Assembly: GCF_002217285.1 (NCBI RefSeq)
Contig: NZ_MUGW01000014.1
Coordinates: 1-34,355 of the forward strand
DNA: 34,355 bases
Origin: Flavobacterium hercynium
GTDB taxonomy: Bacteria > Bacteroidota > Bacteroidia > Flavobacteriales > Flavobacteriaceae
Direction: 5' to 3'
Position numbers and translations under genes: made by a program. Positions 8,673 to 17,744 of the stretch are shown here, piece after piece. Under the pieces are notes generated by a model. That model was not told where the DNA came from. It did not search any database and worked only from the letters and a program-made list of their open reading frames with translations. Within the stretch, counting starts at the first letter, position 1, and each line of letters opens with the position of its first letter.

Positions 8673-9761
8673 ATGAGCACTCCATCTATCTTAAAAGATA
8701 CTTCTATTGCTTTCCTGGAAAGCTACCTTAATAATGCCTCACCAACTGGTTACGAAAGTGAAGGTCAAAAACTATGGATGAATTATTTAAAACCATACGT
8801 TGATACTTTTATTACGGATACTTACGGAACTGCCGTTGGTATTATTAATCCTGATGCTCCTTTTAAGGTTGTTATCGAAGGACATGCTGATGAGATTTCG
8901 TGGTATGTAAATTACATTACAGAAGATGGTTTGCTTTACGTTATACGAAATGGTGGTTCTGATCACCAGATTGCACCATCAAAAAGAGTAAACATTCACA
9001 CCAAAAAAGGAATTGTAAAAGGTGTTTTTGGATGGCCAGCTATTCACACCCGCTTGCGTGATAAAGAAGAAATTCCAAAAATAAGCAACATTTTTATTGA
9101 CTTAGGCTGTGAGACAAAAGAACAAGTTGAGGCTATGGGCGTTCATGTAGGTTGTGTGATTACGTATCCTGATGAATTCATGGTTTTAAACGAGAATAAA
9201 TTTGTTTGCCGTGCTATCGATAATAGAATGGGCGGTTTTATGATTGCCGAAGTGGCACGTTTATTACATGAGAATAAAAAAACATTACCGTTTGGTTTGT
9301 ATATCGTAAACTCTGTTCAGGAGGAAATTGGATTACGTGGAGCGGAAATGATTGCGCAAACGATTAAACCCAATGTTGCTATTGTTACAGACGTTTGTCA
9401 CGATACAACAACTCCAATGATTGATAAAAAAGTAGAAGGCGATCTTAAAATGGGGAAAGGTCCTGTAATCGCTTATGCTCCGGCTGTACAAAATAAATTA
9501 CGTGATCTAATTGTTGACACGGCAGAAGAGAACAAAATTCCGTTTCAACGTCATGCGACTTCAAGAGCTACAGGAACAGATACAGATGCTTTTGCTTACA
9601 GCAACGGCGGCGTTGCCTCTGCATTGATCTCATTGCCATTACGTTATATGCATACAACTGTAGAAATGGTTCATAGAGAAGATGTTGAAAATGTAATTCA
9701 ATTAATTTATGAATCGTTATTGAAGATTGAAAATAACGAAACCTTCTCTTATTTCAAATAA
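8673..9761 (+). CDS. M42 family metallo-aminopeptidase (FrvX/glutamyl aminopeptidase type)
   Basis: A 362-residue cytoplasmic peptidase of normal family length. The dinuclear metal site and catalytic residues are visible: His71 and Asp73 (EGHADEI), bridging Asp183 (RAIDNRMGG), Glu217-Glu218 (SVQEEIGLRGA), Asp240 (VTDVCHD) and His327 (RYMHTTVE). Members remove N-terminal residues from peptides and usually form large self-compartmentalising assemblies. No signal peptide is present. It is transcribed alone, divergent from the DUF4294 gene and followed by a hairpin at 9777-9811. Substrate preference cannot be read from the sequence. Confidence 0.92.
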   Translation: MSTPSILKDTSIAFLESYLNNASPTGYESEGQKLWMNYLKPYVDTFITDTYGTAVGIINPDAPFKVVIEGHADEISWYVNYITEDGLLYVIRNGGSDHQIAPSKRVNIHTKKGIVKGVFGWPAIHTRLRDKEEIPKISNIFIDLGCETKEQVEAMGVHVGCVITYPDEFMVLNENKFVCRAIDNRMGGFMIAEVARLLHENKKTLPFGLYIVNSVQEEIGLRGAEMIAQTIKPNVAIVTDVCHDTTTPMIDKKVEGDLKMGKGPVIAYAPAVQNKLRDLIVDTAEENKIPFQRHATSRATGTDTDAFAYSNGGVASALISLPLRYMHTTVEMVHREDVENVIQLIYESLLKIENNETFSYFK

Positions 9762-9776
9762 GAAAAATTAAAATAG

Positions 9777-9811
9777 TAATTCGGTTATTATAAACTGTAG
9801 TAACCGAATTA
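9777..9811 (+). terminator. Hairpin after the M42 peptidase gene, possible terminator
   Basis: Perfect 11-bp stem TAATTCGGTTA/TAACCGAATTA with a 13-nt loop, between the peptidase and the response-regulator gene. The following sequence is ACTTTATAAAAA, a poor T-run, so termination may be weak or may need another factor. Confidence 0.5.
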
Positions 9812-9830
9812 ACTTTATAAAAAGCAAAGC

Positions 9831-10511
9831 ATGAAAATTCTATTACTCGAAGACGATTTTACTTTATCAAAAGAAATATCAGCATTCTTTACTTCAAAGC
9901 AATTCGAGTGCTTTCCCTATTATGATGGATCTCTGTTATTAAAAAAATATTTTCCTTACGAATATGATTTAATTATTCTGGATATCAATGTTCCCGGAAT
10001 TAATGGTATCGAAGTATGCAAGGGAATTAGGGAAGTTGATAAAAAAACACCAATTATTATGCTAACGGCCTTCAGCCAGATTGAGGATAAATTGGCTTCG
10101 TTTAATAATGGTGCAGATGATTATTTAGTGAAACCTTTTCATTTTGAAGAATTATACGCTAGAATATCATCACTTTTAAGACGAAAAGAAATTCCACAAC
10201 AAGTTGAGAAAAAAATTATTGTAAACGATTTAGAGATTCAGGAAGAGGAAATGAAAGTTTTTCGCGCAGGCGAAGAAATTAAACTGACACCAAAAGAATT
10301 TAAATTGATTTTGATTTTAGCACATGCGAAAGGCAAAGTTTTATCGAAGCAGTTTATAGCTGAAAAATTGTGGGATTATCACATCGAAACCAATCAAAAT
10401 ACAATTGAAGTTTATATTAATTTTTTAAGAAAAAAAATCGATAAAGATCACGAAATCAAACTTCTTCGTACGAAAATTGGTTATGGATATTATCTAAGCG
10501 ATCACGAATGA
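9831..10511 (+). CDS. OmpR/PhoB-family response regulator
   Basis: The 226-residue protein has an N-terminal receiver domain with acidic pocket Asp8-Asp9, phosphoacceptor Asp51 (IILDINVPG), Thr79 and Lys101 (LVKPF), and a C-terminal winged-helix DNA-binding domain (about 128-224; ending LRTKIGYGYYL). It is the first gene of a two-component pair: its TGA overlaps the ATG of the kinase gene (ATGA), implying translational coupling. The neighbouring efflux operon and the TTAAG direct repeats at 11898-11935 suggest that it activates tolC-like/adaptor/czcA-like transcription, as CusR and CzcR do elsewhere. Target and signal are inferred from position. Confidence 0.93.
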   Translation: MKILLLEDDFTLSKEISAFFTSKQFECFPYYDGSLLLKKYFPYEYDLIILDINVPGINGIEVCKGIREVDKKTPIIMLTAFSQIEDKLASFNNGADDYLVKPFHFEELYARISSLLRRKEIPQQVEKKIIVNDLEIQEEEMKVFRAGEEIKLTPKEFKLILILAHAKGKVLSKQFIAEKLWDYHIETNQNTIEVYINFLRKKIDKDHEIKLLRTKIGYGYYLSDHE

Positions 10512-11875
10512 CATTAAAAAACCGAATATCACTTTTAGTAAGCCTGTTGTTTACAATCCTATTTGGATTGGCTTCTACATTGATATTCATTTTATACTCT
10601 AATTTTAGAAAAGAAGAATTTCGGGAACGATTACAGATCAAAGCTTTATCGAATATTAAACTTTTAGTGAACGTTAAGCGTGTTGATAATCAGCTTTTGA
10701 AGATGATTGATCAAAACTCCATCAATAAACTATATGATGAGAAAACATTAATTTTTGATTCTCATTTTAAACTCATTTACAGCAGTATTGATGATGCTAA
10801 AATTAACTGGTCTATTGACGATTTAAAATATCTGAAGAAAAATAAAACCTTTTTTAAGCAACAGGGAAATTATGAAGTTTATGGTGTGTTTTATGACACT
10901 AAAGACAAAGATTTCTATGCTTTAATCTCTGCTACTGACGATTACGGAAAAAGAAAATTACTTTTTTTACGCTACACACTAATTGTATCTTATATATTTT
11001 TTACTTGTTTGTGCTGGGTTGTTACTTCGCTTATTGTTAAAAAATTAATGAATCCACTGGGTGAGTTTCATCAGAAAATAAAAAATATAAATGAGAATAA
11101 TCTGGATACCCGAGTTCAGACTAAAAGAGACAAAAATGAGATCGATTTGATTGCGAATGAGTTTAACTTCATGATGGACCGAATTGAAATCTCTTATCAA
11201 AAACAAAAAGAATTTACAGCTCATGCTTCTCATGAACTCAGAACACCCTTATCCCGAATTACGGCTCAGATTGAGAATACGATAACGGATAGTACAACTT
11301 CTGTAAGAACTAAAAACTTCCTGCAAAATATTTTATCTGACGTTAACCAATTAACGGCACTAATCAACTCTCTTTTAGTTCTTTCTAAAATAGATACAAA
11401 TAAAAATGAAATAGCAGAAGTACATCGTATGGATGAAATTTTGTTTTCTGCCATAGCATTTTTAAAGAAAAGTTTGCCCGATTCTGTAATTCTATTTGAA
11501 ATAGAAGAAAATGAAAATCTGGATCAGGCTTTAGAAATAGAAGGCAACAAAAACCTACTTGAAATAGCATTAGGCAATGTTTTGAAAAATGCTTGTATCT
11601 ACTCAGACAATAATCAGGCTAAAGTAAAAATTAGCTGCGAAGAAGACCTTCTTATACTATCCATTTCAAATACCGGATCTACTTTAAGCCAAGAAGAGCA
11701 AAAAAATCTTTTTCAACCCTTTATGCGTGGTAAAAATGCCAAAGATACATCTGGATTTGGTTTAGGCTTGCGTATTGTTAACAGAATTCTGACGCTTCAC
11801 AATGCTCAAATTTATTACAGCATTCCGGAAGAGAATACCAATATGTTTCAGCTTATTTTTGAATCAAAAGTATAA
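10508..11875 (+). CDS. Sensor histidine kinase, CusS-like architecture
   Basis: A 455-residue inner-membrane kinase. TM1 is at about 9-31, a periplasmic sensor loop at 32-154, TM2 at about 155-177, and HAMP at 178-230. The dimerisation/phosphoacceptor helix has His242 (HASHELRTPLSR). The ATPase domain has the N-box LGNVLKNACIYS and a G2 box FGLGLRIVN. The G1 box reads SNTGS, with Asn where many kinases have Asp; as I recall, CusS-type metal sensors also have Asn here, so activity is probably intact. The sensor loop shows no obvious His/Cys/Met metal-binding cluster. It should phosphorylate the regulator encoded just upstream. Confidence 0.92.
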   Translation: MTLKNRISLLVSLLFTILFGLASTLIFILYSNFRKEEFRERLQIKALSNIKLLVNVKRVDNQLLKMIDQNSINKLYDEKTLIFDSHFKLIYSSIDDAKINWSIDDLKYLKKNKTFFKQQGNYEVYGVFYDTKDKDFYALISATDDYGKRKLLFLRYTLIVSYIFFTCLCWVVTSLIVKKLMNPLGEFHQKIKNINENNLDTRVQTKRDKNEIDLIANEFNFMMDRIEISYQKQKEFTAHASHELRTPLSRITAQIENTITDSTTSVRTKNFLQNILSDVNQLTALINSLLVLSKIDTNKNEIAEVHRMDEILFSAIAFLKKSLPDSVILFEIEENENLDQALEIEGNKNLLEIALGNVLKNACIYSDNNQAKVKISCEEDLLILSISNTGSTLSQEEQKNLFQPFMRGKNAKDTSGFGLGLRIVNRILTLHNAQIYYSIPEENTNMFQLIFESKV

Positions 11876-11897
11876 TCTTTTCTTAAAATTACCTTTT

Positions 11898-11935
11898 TTA
11901 AGCATTTTTTAAGCTCATCATTAAGGTGTCTTAAA
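11898..11935 (+). promoter_or_regulatory. Tandem TTAAG direct repeats, probable response-regulator binding site
   Basis: TTAAG (or TTAAA in the last copy) starts at 11898, 11909, 11921 and 11931, i.e. spacings of 11, 12 and 10 bp, on the same strand. A further TTAAA lies at 11883. Direct repeats about one helical turn apart are the typical binding arrangement for OmpR/PhoB-family regulators. The array overlaps the -33 region of a weak -7 box CATCTTTG (11948-11955), which has only GTG at the -33 distance (11926-11928, N19). This is what an activator-dependent promoter would look like. Confidence 0.55.
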
Positions 11936-11975
11936 GTCTCCTGATAACATCTTTGTATCAAATAAAAATGATACA

Positions 11976-13223
11976 ATGAAAAAGTTATTTACAGTACTAT
12001 TTCTGGTTTTGATTTATCAGGTAGGTTTAGCACAAAAGGCAATCACTTTAGAAGAGTGTGAAAGTCAATTTTTAAAAAACAATCTCTTTTTACTGGCTTC
12101 TCAGTACAATATTGACGCCTCGAAGGCTTTGACTATTCAGTCGCGTATCTGGGACAATCCCGTAATAACTGCAGAGCTAAATGCTTATAATCCTGAAAGA
12201 AACAAATATTTTGATATTGGAACACAAGGTCAAAAAGTATTTGGAATCGAACAAATTATTCATTTAGGCGAAAAAAAACGTAATGAAATAAAGTTAGCTC
12301 AAACCAATGAAAAACTGGCTGAACTACAATTTAATGACTTACTACGAACTCTAAAACTACAATTACGTAAAAGCTTTTACACTGTATTCTATAATAGCAG
12401 AAGTATCGCAACTACCGATAAACAAATTGCTCATATCGAATCTTTAATCAACTCCTACTCTATTCAGGCCGAAAAAGGAAATATTCCTTTGAGAGACGTT
12501 GTACGCTTACAATCTTTATACTTAAACTTTAAGAATGAGCGTATGGAAGTTGTAAATAGCAATATTGAAGAGCAATCTAATCTTCAATTGTTATTAAACA
12601 CAACCGAAGATGTAATACCGGATGTGCCTAAAGGTGAATTCGATAAGTACATACAGGAAATACCTTTTGATCTTAAAAATTTTGAAACCGAAGCTATTGC
12701 TAATCGTCCTGATTATTTAGCGAAACAAAAAGATATAGAATCAAACGAATTAAATGTAAAATGGCAAAAGTCGCTTTCTATTCCGGATATTACGGTTGGT
12801 GCTACTTACGATCAGCGAAGTGGAGCCTTTAATAACGAGGCCAATGTTCATGTTGGAATTCCTCTTCCGCTTTGGAATACCAATAAAGGAAACATTAAGT
12901 ATGCTAAAACCATTTTGGAGCAATCAAAAATAGAAAAGCAAAATTTTGAGTTACAATTAAAAACTGAAATTACAGCTGCATGGCATAAATGGGATGAATC
13001 GAGAAAAAATTACATCGTTATAAAGCCAACTGTAAACTCAGATTTTGAAGCAGTTTATAATGGAATCTTAACCAATTTTCAAAAAAGAAATATAAGCTTA
13101 CTTGAATTTACTGATTTCATGGAAAGCTACAATCAGGCTGCTGTACTCGTAAATGAAATGAGGAAAAAAGTAGCCTTCTCCGCTGAGGAATTAAATAGTA
13201 CAATCAATAAAGACTTATTTTAA
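11976..13223 (+). CDS. TolC-family outer-membrane efflux protein (CusC/CzcC-like)
   Basis: The 415-residue protein has a signal peptide (MKKLFTVLFLVLIYQVGLAQ) followed by two long helical TolC repeats with short beta-strand segments, the normal layout and size for a metal-efflux outer-membrane channel. It lacks a lipobox. It is the first gene of a three-gene operon: the adaptor starts 12 bp after its stop codon. It should form the exit duct for the RND pump encoded at 14325. Upstream are the TTAAG array and a TGTATCA/TGATACA inverted repeat (11954-11960 and 11969-11975) that directly touches the start codon. Confidence 0.9.
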   Translation: MKKLFTVLFLVLIYQVGLAQKAITLEECESQFLKNNLFLLASQYNIDASKALTIQSRIWDNPVITAELNAYNPERNKYFDIGTQGQKVFGIEQIIHLGEKKRNEIKLAQTNEKLAELQFNDLLRTLKLQLRKSFYTVFYNSRSIATTDKQIAHIESLINSYSIQAEKGNIPLRDVVRLQSLYLNFKNERMEVVNSNIEEQSNLQLLLNTTEDVIPDVPKGEFDKYIQEIPFDLKNFETEAIANRPDYLAKQKDIESNELNVKWQKSLSIPDITVGATYDQRSGAFNNEANVHVGIPLPLWNTNKGNIKYAKTILEQSKIEKQNFELQLKTEITAAWHKWDESRKNYIVIKPTVNSDFEAVYNGILTNFQKRNISLLEFTDFMESYNQAAVLVNEMRKKVAFSAEELNSTINKDLF

Positions 13224-13235
13224 AACTAAATAAAG

Positions 13236-14321
13236 ATGAAATATAAACTAATTATAGGAATTGCTCTTGTGAGTTTGTCAATTGCAAGCTGTAAAAAAGA
13301 AATCGAAAATCCGGACACTAATACGACTTTTGCGCTTAGTGATAATATGCTGCAAACCACAACAACTGCTGCAGCCAAAACACAGCCTGTAAAAAATGAA
13401 CTAAGCTTTTATGGGAAAATTACGGCTGACAACAACAAAATGATTGATGTCTATCCGCTTGTGGGAGGAAATGTTATTAAAGTAAATGTTGAACTTGGAG
13501 ATTATGTGCGTAAAGGACAAGTCTTAGCTACAATAAAAAGTACTGATGTTGCTGATTTTGAGAAACAATTCATTGATGCAAAAAGTGATCTTCTTGTAGC
13601 CAAAAACAGTTTGAAAGTAGCTCAGGAATTATTTGACGGTAAGTTAAATTCTGAAAGTGACGTACTACAGGCTAAAACAGAAGTAGAAAAAGCACAGTCT
13701 CAATTAGGTAAAATTCAGGAGACTTATAAAATTTACAATATCAAAGCGGGATCTATCTATGAAGTAACAGCTCCAATTAGTGGTTTTATTATCCAAAAAA
13801 GCATTAATCAGGATATGTTATTAAGAAGCGACCGTTCTGAAAACATTTTTGATATAGCAGAAATTAGTGAAGTATGGGCATTGGCAAACATTAATGAAAC
13901 GGATATCAATCAGGTAAAAATGGGTATTGATGCTGCTGTTACTACCTTAAGTTATCCGGATAAAGTTTTTAGTGGAAAAGTAGATAAAATCTTCAATGTT
14001 ATTGATCCGGAGACTAAAGCAATGCAAGCCCGTATCAAGTTACATAACCCTGGATATTTGCTTAAACCTGATATGAACGCCAACATTAAACTTTCTTATA
14101 ACGAAGGTCAGTCCATGATTGCTGTTCCAAGTAAAGCAATTGTTTTTGACAAGAGCAAAAATTTTGTAATGATTTTTAAAGATCGTAACAATATCGAAAC
14201 CAGACAAGTTGAAGTATACAGACAAGTGGGAGAAACTACTTACATCTCAAGCGGTTTAAAGGAAAACGAAAATGTTATTACCAACAATCAGTTATTTATT
14301 TACCGCGCATTAAACGAATAA
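13236..14321 (+). CDS. Periplasmic adaptor (membrane fusion) lipoprotein of an RND efflux system
   Basis: A 361-residue lipoprotein. The signal sequence ends in SIASCKK, with Cys19 as the lipidation site. A split biotinyl-lipoyl-like domain (about 66-100 with GDYVRKGQVLATI, and about 165-195) flanks a helical hairpin (about 105-160), followed by the beta-barrel and membrane-proximal domains. This is the usual HlyD/CusB-type order. It links the inner-membrane pump to the TolC-like channel. I see no His-rich or Met-rich metal-binding extension at either end. The pump gene starts only 3 bp downstream, so the two are almost certainly co-translated. Confidence 0.9.
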   Translation: MKYKLIIGIALVSLSIASCKKEIENPDTNTTFALSDNMLQTTTTAAAKTQPVKNELSFYGKITADNNKMIDVYPLVGGNVIKVNVELGDYVRKGQVLATIKSTDVADFEKQFIDAKSDLLVAKNSLKVAQELFDGKLNSESDVLQAKTEVEKAQSQLGKIQETYKIYNIKAGSIYEVTAPISGFIIQKSINQDMLLRSDRSENIFDIAEISEVWALANINETDINQVKMGIDAAVTTLSYPDKVFSGKVDKIFNVIDPETKAMQARIKLHNPGYLLKPDMNANIKLSYNEGQSMIAVPSKAIVFDKSKNFVMIFKDRNNIETRQVEVYRQVGETTYISSGLKENENVITNNQLFIYRALNE

Positions 14322-14324
14322 GAC

Positions 14325-17300
14325 ATGAACAAATTCATAAGAAATATTATTGCTTTTTCGCTTAAGAATAAAGCATTTACCTTTTTTTGGGTCGGGTTAC
14401 TGGCTGTTGCAGGATTTATTTCCTTTAAAAACATGCCAATTGATGCTTTTCCGGATGTAACAAATACGCAAATTATTATCATTACACAGTGGAATGGAAA
14501 AAGTGCTGAAGAGGTTGAACGTTTTGTAACTTCTCCTATAGAAATCTCGATGAACTCTGTGCAAAAAAAGACCAGTGTTCGTAGTATTACTATGTTTGGA
14601 TTATCTGTTATTAAAATTATTTTTGATGATGGTGTTGATGATACATTTGCCCGTTTTCAGGTAAATAATCTTCTAAAAAATGTAGCACTCCCCGATGATG
14701 TAGAACCGGACGTTCAGCCTCCTTATGGTCCTACGGGAGAAATTTTCAGATATTTAGTAAAAAGTGACAGCAGAGACAGTAGAGAATTGCTAACCTACCA
14801 AAACTGGGTTATTGACAAACAATTGCGTGCTGTTCCCGGAGTTGCAGATTTAAATGTATTTGGTGGACAAACTAAAACATACGAAATTGGTGTTGATCCA
14901 GTAAAATTAGCAAAATACAATATTACACCTCTTCAGGTTTACAATGCTGTTGAGGCTGGAAATTTAAATGTCGGTGGAGATATTATTGAAAAAAACGGAC
15001 AAGCATTTGTGGTTCGCGGTGTTGGACTTTTGCAATCTAGAAAAGACATTGAAAACATTATTGTTGATGATGCTAACGGAAATCCGATTTTAGTAAAGAA
15101 CCTTGCAGCTGTTTACGAAAGTTCGATGCCAAGAGTAGGACAAACCGGAATTGGAAATAATGACGATGCTGTTGAAGGAATCGTGGTAATGCGTAAAGGC
15201 GAAAATCCACAGGAAACTTTAGCCTTAATTAAAGCAAAAATTAAAGACTTAAATGAAAATGTCCTGCCAAAGGATATCAAAATAGAAACTTTTTATGATC
15301 GTGATAATCTGATGAATTTCACGACAGAAACGGTAATGCATAATTTATTTGAAGGTATCATACTTGTTACCTGTGTTGTATTTCTTTTTATGGCCGACTG
15401 GAGGACTACTTTCACGGTTTCAATCGTTATTCCGTTATCGTTATTGTTTGCCTTTCTGTGCCTGAAAATGATGGGAATGAGTGCAAACCTGTTAAGTTTA
15501 GGTGCAGTCGATTTCGGAATTATTATTGATGGTGCGGTGGTTATGGTCGAGGGATTGTTTGTTGTTTTAGATCGCCGCGCACATCAATTAGGAATGACAG
15601 CCTATAACAAAATTGCCAAAGGAAGTCTGATCAAAAAGACTGGAGCAGAAATGGGTAAAGCTATTTTCTTTTCTAAACTTATTATCATCACGGCTTTATT
15701 ACCCATTTTTGCTTTCCAAAAAGTTGAAGGAAAAATGTTCTCTCCTCTTGCCTACACATTAGGTTTTGCATTAATGGGAGCATTACTTTTTACCTTAACA
15801 TTGGTTCCTGTGTTATCACATATCCTTTTAAATAAAAATGTAAAAGAAAAAAATAATCCTTTTGTTAATTTCTGGGATCGAATAGTTAGCAAAGGTTTTG
15901 CCTGGACTTTTAAACATAAAGTAAAGGCGTTAATTGGATCTACAGTTTTATTAGTTGCTGTTTTCTTTTCGGCCACATTTTTAGGTACTGAATTTTTACC
16001 GCAATTAAATGAAGGAGCTTTATGGGTTACTGCTGAGTTACCTATGAGCTCATCATTACCGGAAAGTGTAAAGACTGCAGCTATGATTCGAAAAGATCTT
16101 GAAAGTTTCCCGGAAGTAAAAAATGTACTGTCGCAAACCGGTAGAAGTAATGACGGAACAGATCCGAATGGATTTGGATTTATTCAGCTTCAGGTAGATT
16201 TAAAACCTAAATCAGAATGGACCAGAAAAATCTCTATGGACGAACTGATTAATGAAATGGATGATAAGCTAAAAATCCACCAAGGTATAACCTATAATTA
16301 TTCGCAGCCTGTAATTGATAACGTTGCAGAATCAGTAGCTGGTTTTAAAGCTTCAAATGCCGTGAAAATTTATGGTGATGATCTTGACAAACTAGATGAA
16401 TTATCAAACGAGGTTTTAGCTCAAATAAAAGATATTCCAGGTATCAAAGATTCAGGAATTCTTAGAAACGTTGGACAGCCTGAAATTAGTGTAATTCTTG
16501 ATCGTGAAAAAATGGCTGCTTATGGTGTAACTTTAAGTGATGCTCAGGCTGTTTTAGAATTAGCTTTTGGAGGAAAAACGGCTACTCAAAAATACGAGGA
16601 GGAAAAGAAATTTGATGTACGAGTACGTTTCTCTAAAGATTACCGTAAAGATGAAAAGGATATTAGCGAATTAAAAGTTCCAACTATTAGTGGTGCAAAA
16701 ATTCCATTAAAAGAAATCTGTGATATTAAAACGGTTACTGGACCTGCATTCATTTACAGAGATAATACGAAACGTTTTATTGGTGTAAAATTCTCTGTTC
16801 GTGACCGAGATTTAGGAAGTACCATTGCAGAAGCGCAAGCCAAAGTAGCAAAAATGAAACTTCCGGCTGGATATACTGTGGGATGGACGGGAGAATTTGA
16901 AAATCAGGTTCGTGCCAGTGCGCGTTTAGCTCAAGTTGTGCCAATAAGTTTAATTGGAATATTTGTTTTACTGTTTATTCTCTTTGGTAATTTGAAGGAT
17001 TCATTATTAGTATTAGCTAATGTTCCGTTTGCCATTATTGGAGGAATTATCGCTTTACACCTTACGAGAATGAATTTTGGTATTTCGGCTGGTGTTGGAT
17101 TTATTGCTTTATTAGGAATATGTATTCAGAACGGAGTAATTCTGATCTCCGAGTTCCATCATAATCTTAAAGCAAAACTTTCGCTCGAAGATGCCATTTT
17201 TACGGGAGTAAAAGCCAGAACAAGAGCTGTGGTTATGACAGCGCTTATGGCATCGATTGGTTTATTTCCGGCAGCAATTTCAACAGGAATTGGTTCTGAA

Positions 17301-17423
17301 TCTCAAAAACCTTTAGCGATCGTTATTATTGGTGGATTAATAACTGCAACCATACTGACGTTATTAGTATTCCCGATTATTTTCTGGGTCTTTAACAGAA
17401 GAAAACACGCTCCTATTGAGTAA
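14325..17423 (+). CDS. CzcA/CusA-type heavy-metal RND efflux pump
   Basis: The 1032-residue protein is a full-length HME-RND transporter, with TM1 (about 15-33), the two large periplasmic loops and the central and C-terminal TM bundles. The TM4 motif DFGIIIDGAVVMVE supplies Asp396, Asp402 and Glu409, equivalent to the proton/cation-relay residues of CzcA. The DFG..DGAVVMVE form is typical of pumps for divalent cations (Zn, Co, Cd, Ni); CusA-type copper/silver pumps have a different sequence there. It energises export of periplasmic or cytoplasmic metal through the adaptor and channel encoded upstream. The exact metal cannot be fixed from the sequence. The gene ends the operon, with a terminator 58 bp downstream. 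Confidence 0.94.
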   Translation: MNKFIRNIIAFSLKNKAFTFFWVGLLAVAGFISFKNMPIDAFPDVTNTQIIIITQWNGKSAEEVERFVTSPIEISMNSVQKKTSVRSITMFGLSVIKIIFDDGVDDTFARFQVNNLLKNVALPDDVEPDVQPPYGPTGEIFRYLVKSDSRDSRELLTYQNWVIDKQLRAVPGVADLNVFGGQTKTYEIGVDPVKLAKYNITPLQVYNAVEAGNLNVGGDIIEKNGQAFVVRGVGLLQSRKDIENIIVDDANGNPILVKNLAAVYESSMPRVGQTGIGNNDDAVEGIVVMRKGENPQETLALIKAKIKDLNENVLPKDIKIETFYDRDNLMNFTTETVMHNLFEGIILVTCVVFLFMADWRTTFTVSIVIPLSLLFAFLCLKMMGMSANLLSLGAVDFGIIIDGAVVMVEGLFVVLDRRAHQLGMTAYNKIAKGSLIKKTGAEMGKAIFFSKLIIITALLPIFAFQKVEGKMFSPLAYTLGFALMGALLFTLTLVPVLSHILLNKNVKEKNNPFVNFWDRIVSKGFAWTFKHKVKALIGSTVLLVAVFFSATFLGTEFLPQLNEGALWVTAELPMSSSLPESVKTAAMIRKDLESFPEVKNVLSQTGRSNDGTDPNGFGFIQLQVDLKPKSEWTRKISMDELINEMDDKLKIHQGITYNYSQPVIDNVAESVAGFKASNAVKIYGDDLDKLDELSNEVLAQIKDIPGIKDSGILRNVGQPEISVILDREKMAAYGVTLSDAQAVLELAFGGKTATQKYEEEKKFDVRVRFSKDYRKDEKDISELKVPTISGAKIPLKEICDIKTVTGPAFIYRDNTKRFIGVKFSVRDRDLGSTIAEAQAKVAKMKLPAGYTVGWTGEFENQVRASARLAQVVPISLIGIFVLLFILFGNLKDSLLVLANVPFAIIGGIIALHLTRMNFGISAGVGFIALLGICIQNGVILISEFHHNLKAKLSLEDAIFTGVKARTRAVVMTALMASIGLFPAAISTGIGSESQKPLAIVIIGGLITATILTLLVFPIIFWVFNRRKHAPIE

Positions 17424-17480
17424 CGATATTTAAGATAAATTAATTGAATGTTCAATTGATTGATTTGGTTTAAAAAAAGA

Positions 17481-17510
17481 AAAAGCATCATTGTATAATG
17501 ATGCTTTTTT
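17481..17510 (+). terminator. Terminator of the efflux operon
   Basis: Perfect 12-bp stem AAAAGCATCATT/AATGATGCTTTT with a GTAT loop, followed by further Ts. It lies shortly after the stop codon of the RND pump gene at 17423. Confidence 0.88.
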
Positions 17511-17527
17511 GATTCTATTAGTTTTAG

Positions 17528-17611
17528 TTGGTGGTTGGTGGTTGGTGGTTGGTGGTTGATGGTTGGTGGTTGATGGTTGGTGGTTGATGGTTGATGGTTG
17601 GTGGTTGGTGG
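17528..17611. repeat. Tandem heptamer repeat, 12 copies of TTGRTGG
   Basis: Twelve uninterrupted 7-bp units, eight TTGGTGG and four TTGATGG, plus a degenerate 13th unit (TTTTTGG). All guanines are on the plus strand. The GG runs make two-tier G-quadruplexes possible. The array lies between the terminator of the efflux operon and the terminator of the ankyrin gene, so it is outside any transcript that ends properly. Copy number is likely to vary among strains. Confidence 0.95.
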
Positions 17612-17645
17612 TTTTTGGTTTGTGATTTAACTATTTACTTCTTAA

Positions 17646-17670
17646 AGCTATAAGCTTAATGCTTATAGCT
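17646..17670. repeat. Short palindromic hairpin
   Basis: Perfect 10-bp arms AGCTATAAGC/GCTTATAGCT with a 5-nt loop. No T-run follows on the plus strand, so a terminator role is unlikely. It sits between the heptamer array and the ankyrin-gene terminator. Confidence 0.6.
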
Positions 17671-17687
17671 CTCGTTATATTACAAAC

Positions 17688-17720
17688 AAAAAATGCCCCT
17701 CATTTTCATGAGAAGCACTT
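17688..17720 (-). terminator. Terminator of the ankyrin-repeat gene
   Basis: On the minus strand, TGCTTCTCAT and ATGAGGGGCA pair around a GAAA tetraloop and are followed by six Ts. It lies 25 bp past the stop codon of the gene at 17745. Confidence 0.8.
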
Positions 17721-17744
17721 TTATATACTAATTCAAAATATTTC

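Noticed and set aside
17528..17611. Heptamer array as CRISPR or coding repeat
   Set aside because: Units are contiguous without spacers and lie between two terminators with no supported frame.
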